DNA of 55,038 bases from an uncultured Saprospiraceae bacterium (GTDB lineage: Bacteria; Bacteroidota; Bacteroidia; Chitinophagales; Saprospiraceae). The DNA lies in the NCBI GenBank assembly GCA_937921595.1, contig CAKZTD010000122.1:1-55038 (forward strand), given 5' to 3'. How positions within the stretch are numbered: the first letter of the stretch is position 1; each line of letters starts with the position of its first letter. Shown piece after piece: positions 45,934-53,790 of this stretch. The notes beneath the pieces are model-generated. The model did not search any database. It was not told the origin of the DNA and was given only the letters and a program-made list of their open reading frames with translations. The translations under genes and the position numbers were made by a program.

Positions 45934-47565
45934 ATGATGAGCATCAAAAATATAGTAAGCACTTTTATTTTCTTGGTTATCGCTGTTGTGGCTTATGCCC
46001 AACCCGGTGGTGATCTTCCTTCTGAAGAAGTAGAGATCATTAAAAACTTTGAAGCAGCTTTGGAAGAATCTAATAAATTGGAAATCACGCCAGAGCTTCC
46101 GCCTTTGGATGAGAATTCTAGAAAGTTAGTTTATACGATTCCGAGTAAGACATTAAACGTAGAATACTTAGCTCCAAAGATCCGTCCGATTGCGATGAAA
46201 AGAGATCCAATTCCTAAAGTATATAATGGACATATAAAATTAGGTTATGGTATCCCCTCTTCACCATATGTAGAAGGGTCTTACCATTATGTCGATCCAA
46301 AGAAATTTGAATTAGGATTTAACGGAATGCATCATTCTGCTAATTTCAAAGATCTAGACAACCAGCGTTTTGCATTAACTGATATTGGATTTGATGGAAC
46401 CTATTTTAATAGTGATCAAGGTTTCGCTATTGGCGGAAATCTTGGATATACCATTGATCAAGTACATTTTTATGGTTATGATCATGATGAGCAAACTTTT
46501 GCAAGAGATCAAATTAAGCAAGAGTTTAAAACTTTTGAAGCTGGTGCAAAGATTTTTAATGGAGAGCGTACGAATGGCGATTTAAATTATACAGCAGGTT
46601 TTGATTTCTATAGACTGACAGATAATTACGCTTCTGATGAGAACAACATCGATATCAAACTTGGTGTTACCAAATGGTTTAATGAGCAACATGAGTTGAC
46701 ACTTGGAATCACAACTGATTTCACAACTTATGATGATCAGATGGAAAAAAACAATCTGAACAACTTTTACCTGATGCCTAACTTCACTTTCCATGGTGAT
46801 GCTTTCAAAGTAAAAGTAGGTGCTAATTTAACTTCAAATGATGACAAGTTTAAGGTATTTCCAAATGCGGAAGCTGCTGTAAATATCGTCGGTAATAAAT
46901 TATCCATTTATGCAGGAGCAGAAGGATCATTGTATAAAAACAGTTTCAAAAAACTAAGTGATTATAATCCTTTTATCGTTTCGAGAACGAATCTTGAAAT
47001 CAAGAACTCCAGCTACAATAATTTCTACGGAGGTATCCGAGGTAATTTAAAAGTTGTAGACTATCAAGGACAAATTGGTTTGAAAAAGGTAAATGATTTA
47101 GCATTGTTTATTCAACACCCAGTGGATACTTTACGATTCGGAGTATTGTATGATACGGTTGATGTTTTTTATATCAAAGGAACCATCAATGCGACCCCAA
47201 TCAAAGGCTTGGAAATCATTGGTACGGTAGGTTCAAATGTTTACTCACTCAACAATCAGGAAAAAGCTTGGCATCTTCCAGCTTTCGAAGTGAACGTAGG
47301 ATTGACTTATACCACATTGGAAGATAAGCTTAGAATTAAAGGAGAGGTTTTCGTAGAAAACGGTGTTCCATATATGAATGATCTCGGCGAAGCCGATAAG
47401 CTCAATGGCTTGTTTGACATCAGTCTTGGAGCGGATTATCAACTAGCTAAAAACTTCGGAATATTTTTCCAGCTAAATAATCTGGCGAATAATAAGCGTC
47501 AGCGATGGGCAAATTATCCGACTTACGGAATTAATATTCTTGGAGGAATTACTGCTAGGTTTTAA
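45934..47565 (+). CDS. Outer-membrane beta-barrel protein
   Basis: The signal peptide (MMSIKNIVSTFIFLVIAVVAYAQ) starts at ATG 45934 or 45937. An in-frame ATG at 45871 lies inside the repeat-bearing intergenic region and would add an unlikely 21-residue extension. The mature N-terminus is an acidic helix and a proline-rich strand (ITPELPPLDENSRKL). A beta-barrel with many aromatic-edged strands follows (VYNGHIKLGYGIPSSPYVEGSYHYV, FDGTYFNSDQGFAIGGNLGYTI, YGINILGGITARF), ending in phenylalanine. It resembles TonB-receptor-type barrels but has no plug domain. It probably works with the TPR protein upstream. Confidence 0.82.
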   Translation: MMSIKNIVSTFIFLVIAVVAYAQPGGDLPSEEVEIIKNFEAALEESNKLEITPELPPLDENSRKLVYTIPSKTLNVEYLAPKIRPIAMKRDPIPKVYNGHIKLGYGIPSSPYVEGSYHYVDPKKFELGFNGMHHSANFKDLDNQRFALTDIGFDGTYFNSDQGFAIGGNLGYTIDQVHFYGYDHDEQTFARDQIKQEFKTFEAGAKIFNGERTNGDLNYTAGFDFYRLTDNYASDENNIDIKLGVTKWFNEQHELTLGITTDFTTYDDQMEKNNLNNFYLMPNFTFHGDAFKVKVGANLTSNDDKFKVFPNAEAAVNIVGNKLSIYAGAEGSLYKNSFKKLSDYNPFIVSRTNLEIKNSSYNNFYGGIRGNLKVVDYQGQIGLKKVNDLALFIQHPVDTLRFGVLYDTVDVFYIKGTINATPIKGLEIIGTVGSNVYSLNNQEKAWHLPAFEVNVGLTYTTLEDKLRIKGEVFVENGVPYMNDLGEADKLNGLFDISLGADYQLAKNFGIFFQLNNLANNKRQRWANYPTYGINILGGITARF

Positions 47566-47583
47566 TCATATGATTATATCGTG

Positions 47584-47658
47584 ATGTAGTTATATGGTTA
47601 TGTGGTTCAAACTGTTTTCTTTGCTAAAACTAATGATCACCTAACCATATAACTACAT
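47584..47658 (+). repeat. Family F inverted repeat, copy 3
   Basis: Arms ATGTAGTTATATGGTTATGTG-like (47584-47604 and 47638-47658) match at 20 of 21, with a 33-nt loop, and an AACCTACC-type word follows. It lies 18 bp past the barrel gene stop, between convergent genes. Confidence 0.75.
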
Positions 47659-47674
47659 AACCTACCTAACCACA

Positions 47675-48625
47675 TCAATAGTATTCGTACTGATAATCCA
47701 CCACTCGATAAATGTTTTCATTATTATAAGACCGTAGACGAATCAAGCGGCCATCCGCAAAAACTTCTATGTGTCGAATGCCTCTCTCGGTAGTAATCTT
47801 TTGCCAGATTTTTCCTTTTTTATATAAAAATTCTTTCGTAGCGACTGTTTTATCCTTGAGATAATTACTGATGATCAGTTTAACTTTATACATCGGCGCT
47901 TTAGATAATTTTATATCGGTATATGCATAATCTTCTACTATGCTTACCGTTCCATCAAAATCATATTCTATTGTTTTTAATAAATATCGATGGCTCGAAT
48001 GATAATGGTATGTTTTCTTTCGGGTATCGAATTTCTTAGAATTCGGCATGTTGTAAACCATTATTTTTTCACTGACCAATTGTTTTCTAGTATTGTATTT
48101 GTAGATGACTCGTTCCTTAAGTTGGAATTTATTCCCAAGTTCTAATCCTTTGGAATAAGTTTTCATTTCTATTTTCTGTTTCTTTTTATTAAAGAAAACA
48201 ACCTCGCGATTCAACTTCCCACGGAAGGACCATTCTTTGATCGTACGATCAGATTTATAGGTATAACGAGTAAGCAAAAGATCAATTCCTTTACCTTCTC
48301 TCGTTTCTAAAACCACTCCTTTTTTATTTAGAATATTATAGGTATTCAAAATGGAAGGTTCTCCTCCTGAAGTATAGTTGAGTAAGTGGCCATTTTGATC
48401 AAAGGAACTCGCCATACCTTTTACGGATTTAGCTTTTAAACTTGGGCTAACCCACTCAGTGATCCGTTTGACTTTCTTCTTAGTCTCTGGTGCTTTGTCG
48501 TAAGGCTGAGCATGGAGATTGAAACCTAGGAAAAGAATAAAAGATAATAGGGATATTTTTTTAATAACAGAATATCCAATATTTAATTTCCAATATTCAA
48601 TATTGATTGGGCTTAGGTTTTTCAT
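47675..48625 (-). CDS. Exported YD-repeat-like protein, repeat-derived N-terminus
   Basis: This 316-residue protein has a signal-like hydrophobic stretch (ISLLSFILFLGFNLHAQ) preceded by an unusual 23-residue extension (SPINIEYWKLNIGYSV). That extension is encoded by CCAATATT-type direct repeats (48577-48604), and no other ATG, GTG or TTG start precedes the signal sequence in frame. The mature part has short strand repeats resembling RHS/YD-repeats (KSDRTIKEWSFRGKLNREVVFFNKKKQKIEMKTY; YKYNTRKQLVSEKIMV). Function is unknown. It faces the barrel gene convergently. Confidence 0.65.
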   Translation of the reverse strand: MKNLSPINIEYWKLNIGYSVIKKISLLSFILFLGFNLHAQPYDKAPETKKKVKRITEWVSPSLKAKSVKGMASSFDQNGHLLNYTSGGEPSILNTYNILNKKGVVLETREGKGIDLLLTRYTYKSDRTIKEWSFRGKLNREVVFFNKKKQKIEMKTYSKGLELGNKFQLKERVIYKYNTRKQLVSEKIMVYNMPNSKKFDTRKKTYHYHSSHRYLLKTIEYDFDGTVSIVEDYAYTDIKLSKAPMYKVKLIISNYLKDKTVATKEFLYKKGKIWQKITTERGIRHIEVFADGRLIRLRSYNNENIYRVVDYQYEYY

Positions 48626-48683
48626 ATTGATTTTATAGTGTTTTGTATAGTTTTTCTCGACTTAATTGGCGTGCCTGCAACTC

Positions 48684-48785
48684 ATCCCTATTTTGATTCA
48701 TCAAAATCTCATCACTATTCCGATTCCTCGGAATCTATCCCTCATCACTATTTCACCATTGCGAAATCTATCATCTCATTCCCGA
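48684..48785 (-). repeat. Family A hairpin repeat, locus 4 (three hairpins)
   Basis: In plus coordinates: ATTTTGAT-TC-ATCAAAAT (48690-48707, perfect), ATTCCGA-TTCC-TCGGAAT (48717-48734, perfect), and TTTC...GAAA (48751-48766). Linkers CTCATCACT and CTATCCCTCATCACT separate them. It starts at the TGA stop of the TIR gene and reads in that gene's sense on the minus strand. Confidence 0.8.
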
Positions 48786-50303
48786 CGAAAACGCACCTTG
48801 TGCAGAAGGCCGATTTATTTTTTTAAAAACATAACGATTGCCATCTACACCCATTCCAAAATATTGGCCATTTTGTTCTTGTTGAATTTGTACTGCAAAC
48901 TCAAAAGGAAAGCCACTCATGTAGCCCATGATATAAATGTAGTTATTTTGAAAACTCCAATTCCCTGTAAAAGGAACATAAACTTGTTTTCCATTTAAGC
49001 TACCATTTGGAAATAAATTCAAATACATAGTATTAGGAATAAAGCTATGGATTTCTACTTCCCACTCTCCTACCGGATTGAATGGTTGAGTTCTAGGAAG
49101 AGGCGGAGGCGTTGGTGATTTTGGAATCTGTGGAATCTTTGGTTCTTTTGATATTTCAGCATAAGCTAACATCTCTTCACAATCTGCAACTAATTGTTTA
49201 TGCCCTAAACTTTTAAAAGTCTTTTTTGCTTTTCGAAGCAAATCTACATCGAGATGATCCATACTCGAAGTCGCCAACATAAATCGAGCTTGAGCTAAAT
49301 AAAATGCGGTATCATCATCTTTTGGATTTTGTACCATCAATTCAATTTGCTCTAAAATCGCTTCTTCATCTGTGGTATCATCTGGCGTCAAAATGACCAA
49401 TACCTTCGCCATTTCTAAAAGCGTTTCAATATTATTAGGTTCTAGTTTATTAGCTTGTTCTAATAAATTAAAAGCTTGTTCCAACTTTTTGTGATCATCA
49501 TGCCGAATGGAAGACTTATGCAAAAGGATTGCTTTTTTTAACAACAAATCTGCTCTCGAAAATTCAATATCATCCACTACCACGGAAGATACTTTATCAG
49601 ATTTCGTCAAAAAGCTATCAATAATTTTTTCTTGTTTTTCATTACCCATTCCATTTTGAATACCACCGATATCTCCAGCCGTATTGATGGAATGCACATT
49701 CATAACTTCGACTGCCTCTTTATAATCTTTTAAAGATGGATTTTTAATTTCTAATTTATCATTCGTGATCACCTCTTCGGTCTGTCCAAGTTCTTTTCGA
49801 TTTGCGAACTTTACCACTCGAACAATTTCGTTCACCACTTTCAAAAAAGCATCATCTGCATTTTCCCAATGTTTATGAACGACTGGATATTTTTCTGAAG
49901 GAAGCATTTTCAATTTCGTCAACACAGTAGTTTCCATATAAGTCGTCCTCAACATCACTGGAATTACAAAGGCATTTTGATCTTCTTTTTCATGACGATC
50001 TAATGCTAGTTTTAAATCCTCAATACAATTTTCATCATTAAAAAAATCAACACTAATCAGAAGCAGGATAATATCACTATCCATAATTCGTCGAGTCTCT
50101 TCCTCATTGACATCCAAGCCAGCTTCGATTTCATCCCAGACAGCAATCAATTTACGCCGCTCTAGCATAGCCAGATGCTTTTTCAATTGGAGCGCTAATT
50201 TATCATCCTGAGATTCTTTCGCCCAAGAAATATATAGTTTTAAGGTTTTTTCTAATTCTGGCATATCGATGCTACTACTGTGCTTTAAAAGTGATTTATT
50301 CAA
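48771..50303 (-). CDS. TIR-domain protein with TPR-like region and C-terminal beta domain
   Basis: The protein has an N-terminal bacterial TIR domain (about 20-165): KLYISWAKESQDDKLALQLKKHLAMLERRKLIAVWDEIEAGLD, DSDIILLLISVDFFND, FVIPVMLR. A flexible GDIGGIQNG linker follows, then a helical TPR-like region (about 235-395), a proline-rich spacer and a beta-rich tail (NPVGEWEVEIHSFIPNTMYLNLFPNGS). TIR domains may cleave NAD or act in signalling and defence. The usual catalytic-Glu region reads C93-I-E-D-L, one residue shorter than typical, so activity is uncertain. It is monocistronic and its stop begins a family A repeat. Confidence 0.82.
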   Translation of the reverse strand: MNKSLLKHSSSIDMPELEKTLKLYISWAKESQDDKLALQLKKHLAMLERRKLIAVWDEIEAGLDVNEEETRRIMDSDIILLLISVDFFNDENCIEDLKLALDRHEKEDQNAFVIPVMLRTTYMETTVLTKLKMLPSEKYPVVHKHWENADDAFLKVVNEIVRVVKFANRKELGQTEEVITNDKLEIKNPSLKDYKEAVEVMNVHSINTAGDIGGIQNGMGNEKQEKIIDSFLTKSDKVSSVVVDDIEFSRADLLLKKAILLHKSSIRHDDHKKLEQAFNLLEQANKLEPNNIETLLEMAKVLVILTPDDTTDEEAILEQIELMVQNPKDDDTAFYLAQARFMLATSSMDHLDVDLLRKAKKTFKSLGHKQLVADCEEMLAYAEISKEPKIPQIPKSPTPPPLPRTQPFNPVGEWEVEIHSFIPNTMYLNLFPNGSLNGKQVYVPFTGNWSFQNNYIYIMGYMSGFPFEFAVQIQQEQNGQYFGMGVDGNRYVFKKINRPSAQGAFSSGMR

Positions 50304-50552
50304 CTCAAAGTTAATAAAATCAATGAAATTGTAAGCGCTTCTATCTTACTATCCCTTTTTAAAGTAAATCTCTGATTTTCAGTATGCTCACTCTGTTCTT
50401 ATTTTTTATAAAATCAGAAAAGGCTTCTAGCTTCTTCCACATGATTTCCTATCTTTAGGTCTCAGTTAATCATTTTTCAAGGAAGTTAATTAAGAACCAT
50501 GTGTCATGTCATCATGATGCCTATCTATTTATTTTTTCAAAAAACCTCTTAC

Positions 50553-52091
50553 ATGAAAAACTTAAATCTGACTTTCGCTCTATTCTTTCTCCTTTTCAGC
50601 ACTGCTTGTTCTGTTTCTAAAAAAACAACAATCGTTCAATCTACCGATAACGGAATGATCGATGTAACTTTCCTTCAAATCAATGATGTTTACGAAATTG
50701 CTCCATTAGAAGGAGGTAAAAGAGGAGGAATGGCCAGAGTTGCAACTTTGAAAAAACAACTCCTAAAAGAGAATCCAAACACCCTCACTATTTTATCTGG
50801 TGATTTTTTAAATCCTTCTGTGATTGGAACCTTAAAATATAAAGGTAAACGAATCAAAGGTGAACAAATGATCGATGTCATGAATCATCTCGGAGTTGAT
50901 TTGGTCACTTTTGGAAATCATGAATTTGATCTAAAGCAAAATGAATTACAAGAACGACTCAACGAATCAAATGCCGTCTGGCTTGGAACCAATGTCCTTT
51001 TAAAAACAGGAGATAAAATTCATTCTTTTTATCACGATCAGGGTTCAAAGAAAAAGTACATTCAGGAAATGTGGATATGGGAAGTTGAAGATACCGATGG
51101 TACCAAAGCTAAAATCGGATTTTTTGGAACAACAATTAATTCTAATCCTAAAGACTATGTGATCTATGAAGATTTCAAAGTTGAGGCCATCAAAGCGTAT
51201 CAGTTTCTAGCTCAGTATACCGACCTCGTGATTGGTGTTACCCATTTGGAAGTCGAAGAAGATTTAGAATTAGCGGCTTTGTTGCAAGACGTTCCATTGC
51301 TGATGGGTGGCCATGATCACAGCAATATGATGCATACGGTCGGAAAGTCAAAAGTTGCTAAAGCTGATGCCAATGCAAAATCTGCTTACGTTCATCGAGT
51401 ACGAATCAACACTAAAAATAAAAGTTCTAATATTGAATCGAAATTAGTTGAACTCGATGAATCAGTGGCCCTTGATCCGGCAGTTTCAAAAGTCGTTGAT
51501 AAATGGAATGCAATTGCTACGGAGATTTTCAGCAAAGATGGTTTCAATACCAACGAAGTAATTGCTACCCTTCCAGAACCACTTGATGGTCGAGAGAGTT
51601 CGATCCGTCATAAGCAAACTAACTTAGGCCAATTGGTCACTTCTGCCATGAGTGATGCTTATAATAATGAAAATGATTGTACGATTCTAAATAGTGGTTC
51701 GATCCGAATTGATGATCAAATCAGTGGCCAGATTACACAATTTGATATTATCCGTGCGATGCCTTTTGGTGGTGGAATTGCTCAGGTAAAAATGACTGGA
51801 GCATTACTACGTTCAGCGCTCGATTTTGGAATTAATAAAACAGGAAACGGGGCTTTCTTACAATGGGATAAGATTGAGCAAGTGGATGGAAAAGCTTGGA
51901 AAATTAATGGCCAGTTATTAAAAGATGATCAAACTTATACGGTAATTCTCAATGACTTTTTATTATTAGGTTTTGATATCCCGACATTGAAAGAAGGAAC
52001 GGAAGGACTTTCTGATATTGTGAAACCAGAGAAAGGGGATTTGAAATCTGACATCCGATTGTTGGTGATTGATTATTTAAAAAAGAAATAA
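50553..52091 (+). CDS. 5'-nucleotidase / UshA-type metallophosphatase lipoprotein
   Basis: This is a lipoprotein (lipobox STAC, Cys19 from the ATG at 50553); an earlier in-frame ATG at 50499 would put 18 residues before the signal peptide. The metallophosphoesterase domain holds VTFLQINDVYEI, ILSGDFLNPS, VTFGNHEFD and LLMGGHDHSN. The 5'-nucleotidase C-terminal domain (about 350-500) includes NLGQLVTSAMSDAY, NSGSIRIDD and AMPFGGGIAQVKMTG. It probably hydrolyses extracellular nucleotides at the cell surface for salvage of nucleoside and phosphate. Confidence 0.92.
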   Translation: MKNLNLTFALFFLLFSTACSVSKKTTIVQSTDNGMIDVTFLQINDVYEIAPLEGGKRGGMARVATLKKQLLKENPNTLTILSGDFLNPSVIGTLKYKGKRIKGEQMIDVMNHLGVDLVTFGNHEFDLKQNELQERLNESNAVWLGTNVLLKTGDKIHSFYHDQGSKKKYIQEMWIWEVEDTDGTKAKIGFFGTTINSNPKDYVIYEDFKVEAIKAYQFLAQYTDLVIGVTHLEVEEDLELAALLQDVPLLMGGHDHSNMMHTVGKSKVAKADANAKSAYVHRVRINTKNKSSNIESKLVELDESVALDPAVSKVVDKWNAIATEIFSKDGFNTNEVIATLPEPLDGRESSIRHKQTNLGQLVTSAMSDAYNNENDCTILNSGSIRIDDQISGQITQFDIIRAMPFGGGIAQVKMTGALLRSALDFGINKTGNGAFLQWDKIEQVDGKAWKINGQLLKDDQTYTVILNDFLLLGFDIPTLKEGTEGLSDIVKPEKGDLKSDIRLLVIDYLKKK

Positions 52092-52097
52092 GATTTG

Positions 52098-52180
52098 GAC
52101 ACGAAGCCCTCGAAGAATATTCCATAAAAATCTATGCTTTTCTTCGTGAGCTTCGTGTCTTCTTCTTGAGCTTCGTGTTC
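52098..52180 (+). repeat. CTTCGTG-type inverted and direct repeat
   Basis: Arms 52098-52117 and 52140-52159 pair at 18 of 20 (GACACGAAGC... with ...GCTTCGTGTC). TGAGCTTCGTGT also occurs twice as a direct repeat (52147-52158 and 52167-52178), 20 bp apart. It lies 6 bp after the nucleotidase stop and leads to the next gene. Confidence 0.7.
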
Positions 52181-52193
52181 GAAAAAGAAATTA

Positions 52194-53018
52194 ATGTTCA
52201 TAAACTACAACAGCAAGTTAATACCCAAGGATCAAGTAATCTTGTCTTCAGAAAATCGAGCGTTCCGCTATGGTGATGGAATCTTTGAATCTATCCGCAT
52301 ATTTGATGGGCAGATAATCTTTTGGAACGAGCATTGGAAACGATTGTCAAAAGGTGCTGAATATTTGCAATTTGAAAAACTGAAAGATGCTAGTTTTTAT
52401 AAAGAAGAAATCGAAAAACTTTGTGGAAATACTGGTAATTGGCGTATTCGTTTGTCTCTCTTTCGAAAAGACGGAGGCTTGTATACTCCTGCAGAAATGA
52501 AAACAGATTTTATTATTGAAGCGAGTCCTTTAGAGAGCAAGCATTTTATATTAAATAAAAAAGGATTGACTGTCGACCTTTGTGATACGATAAAAATCCC
52601 TCAGCATCCGCTTTCTAATTTCAAAACTAATAATAGTTTGCCTTATGTTCTTGCAGGTATTTTCAAAAAGAAAAAAGGATTAGATGATTGTATCTTACTC
52701 AACAACAAAGGTCATGTCGTTGAAGGGTCAAGCTCGAATATTTTCATTGTAAAAAAAGGAAAACTGATCACTCCGAAATTAAGTTCTGGCTGCAAAATGG
52801 GTACGATGCGATCTGCGATTTTAAGACTTTCAGAACAAATAGATTTAAAGGTTTGCAAACAAAAAATACTCCCTAAGGATTTGAAAAAGGCAGAGGAAAT
52901 TTGGTTGACGAATGCAACACAAGGGATTCGATGGATTGAAAATTATGATGACAAAAACTATCAGAAAAAGTTTGCAAAAAAAATGACAAACATATTGAAT
53001 CAAGCAATCCCAAAGTAA
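52194..53018 (+). CDS. Class IV aminotransferase (branched-chain aminotransferase / aminodeoxychorismate lyase type)
   Basis: This 274-residue fold-type IV PLP enzyme shows FRYGDGIFESIRIFDGQIIFWNEHWKRL, NFKTNNSLPYVLAG (probable PLP-lysine segment) and VVEGSSSNIFIV, with TPKLSSGCKMGTMR near the end. The family includes IlvE, PabC and D-amino-acid aminotransferases, and sequence alone does not separate them; a PabC-like lyase is plausible at this length. It begins 102 bp after the nucleotidase gene, on the same strand. Confidence 0.88.
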   Translation: MFINYNSKLIPKDQVILSSENRAFRYGDGIFESIRIFDGQIIFWNEHWKRLSKGAEYLQFEKLKDASFYKEEIEKLCGNTGNWRIRLSLFRKDGGLYTPAEMKTDFIIEASPLESKHFILNKKGLTVDLCDTIKIPQHPLSNFKTNNSLPYVLAGIFKKKKGLDDCILLNNKGHVVEGSSSNIFIVKKGKLITPKLSSGCKMGTMRSAILRLSEQIDLKVCKQKILPKDLKKAEEIWLTNATQGIRWIENYDDKNYQKKFAKKMTNILNQAIPK

Positions 53019-53033
53019 CCTCCTATAATAAAA

Positions 53034-53078
53034 CCTCTGTGTTTTCTCTGTGAATCTCTGAGAGCTCTGTGGTTAAAG
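53034..53078 (+). repeat. CTCTGTG reiteration
   Basis: CTCTG(T/A)G occurs at 53035, 53046, 53056 and 53065 (spacings 11, 10 and 9), ending in GTGGTTAAAG. It occupies most of the 73-bp gap before the hydrolase gene. A related motif follows that gene. Confidence 0.6.
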
Positions 53079-53091
53079 AAAACGCCTCTCA

Positions 53092-53739
53092 ATGAAAAAC
53101 GTCCCCATCACCCTCTTCATTCTATCCTATTTGTTACTCTATAGCTGCAATAATCAAGAAACACAAGCACACGCATTCTTCCTACACAATCGCTTCCTCG
53201 AAACACATAAAGTCAATGACATCCATCCACTATACGGCCAAGTAGAATATGACAAAATTCTCAAAGCTTTTGAAAAAGAAAACATCAAAGTGATCAGCGA
53301 ACAAAGAAAGGGCGACACCAATACTCAAGCATATGCCCGTTATGTACAAGGCCAAATAGACAGCCTAATTTCAGTCGGTATTCCTCCTCAAAAAATCACT
53401 GTCATCGGCACCTCCAAAGGCGGATACATCGCTCAATACATTTCCACTTACCTGAACAATCCAGCGATCAACTTTGTCTTTGTGGCAGCTTATCAGGATA
53501 GCGATATTGAAAATTTCCCAGAGATCAATTATTGCGGAAACATTCTGACCATCCATGAAAAAAGTGATCCTTTTGGTGTCTCAGCAATTCGGAGAAAAGA
53601 AACTTCGACTTGTAATATCAAACATTTTAAAGAAGTGGAATTGAATACTGGTTTAAATCATGGATTTATTTTTAGACCAATGGAGGAATGGATTTCGCCT
53701 TGTATTAGGTGGGCGAAGGGAGATTATTTATTGAAATAA
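53092..53739 (+). CDS. Alpha/beta-hydrolase lipoprotein
   Basis: This 215-residue exported lipoprotein has a lipobox ending at Cys19 (LLYSC). It has an alpha/beta-hydrolase core with the nucleophile elbow G-T-S108-K-G-G (KITVIGTSKGGYIAQYIS). Possible catalytic Asp and His lie in HEKSDPFGVS and GLNHGFIF. Substrate is unknown. It starts 73 bp after the aminotransferase gene and converges with the reverse transcriptase gene. Confidence 0.84.
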   Translation: MKNVPITLFILSYLLLYSCNNQETQAHAFFLHNRFLETHKVNDIHPLYGQVEYDKILKAFEKENIKVISEQRKGDTNTQAYARYVQGQIDSLISVGIPPQKITVIGTSKGGYIAQYISTYLNNPAINFVFVAAYQDSDIENFPEINYCGNILTIHEKSDPFGVSAIRRKETSTCNIKHFKEVELNTGLNHGFIFRPMEEWISPCIRWAKGDYLLK

Positions 53740-53740
53740 T

Positions 53741-53790
53741 TTTGGACACAAAAGTCTACTAAGAAGACACAGAGGACTTCGAAATTCCTC
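53741..53790 (-). repeat. Degenerate CTCTGTGTC repeat downstream of the reverse transcriptase
   Basis: On the minus strand this reads TCTGTGTCTTCTTAG then GACTTTTGTGTCC, similar to the repeat words at 52098 and 53034. It separates the convergent hydrolase and reverse transcriptase genes. Confidence 0.5.
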
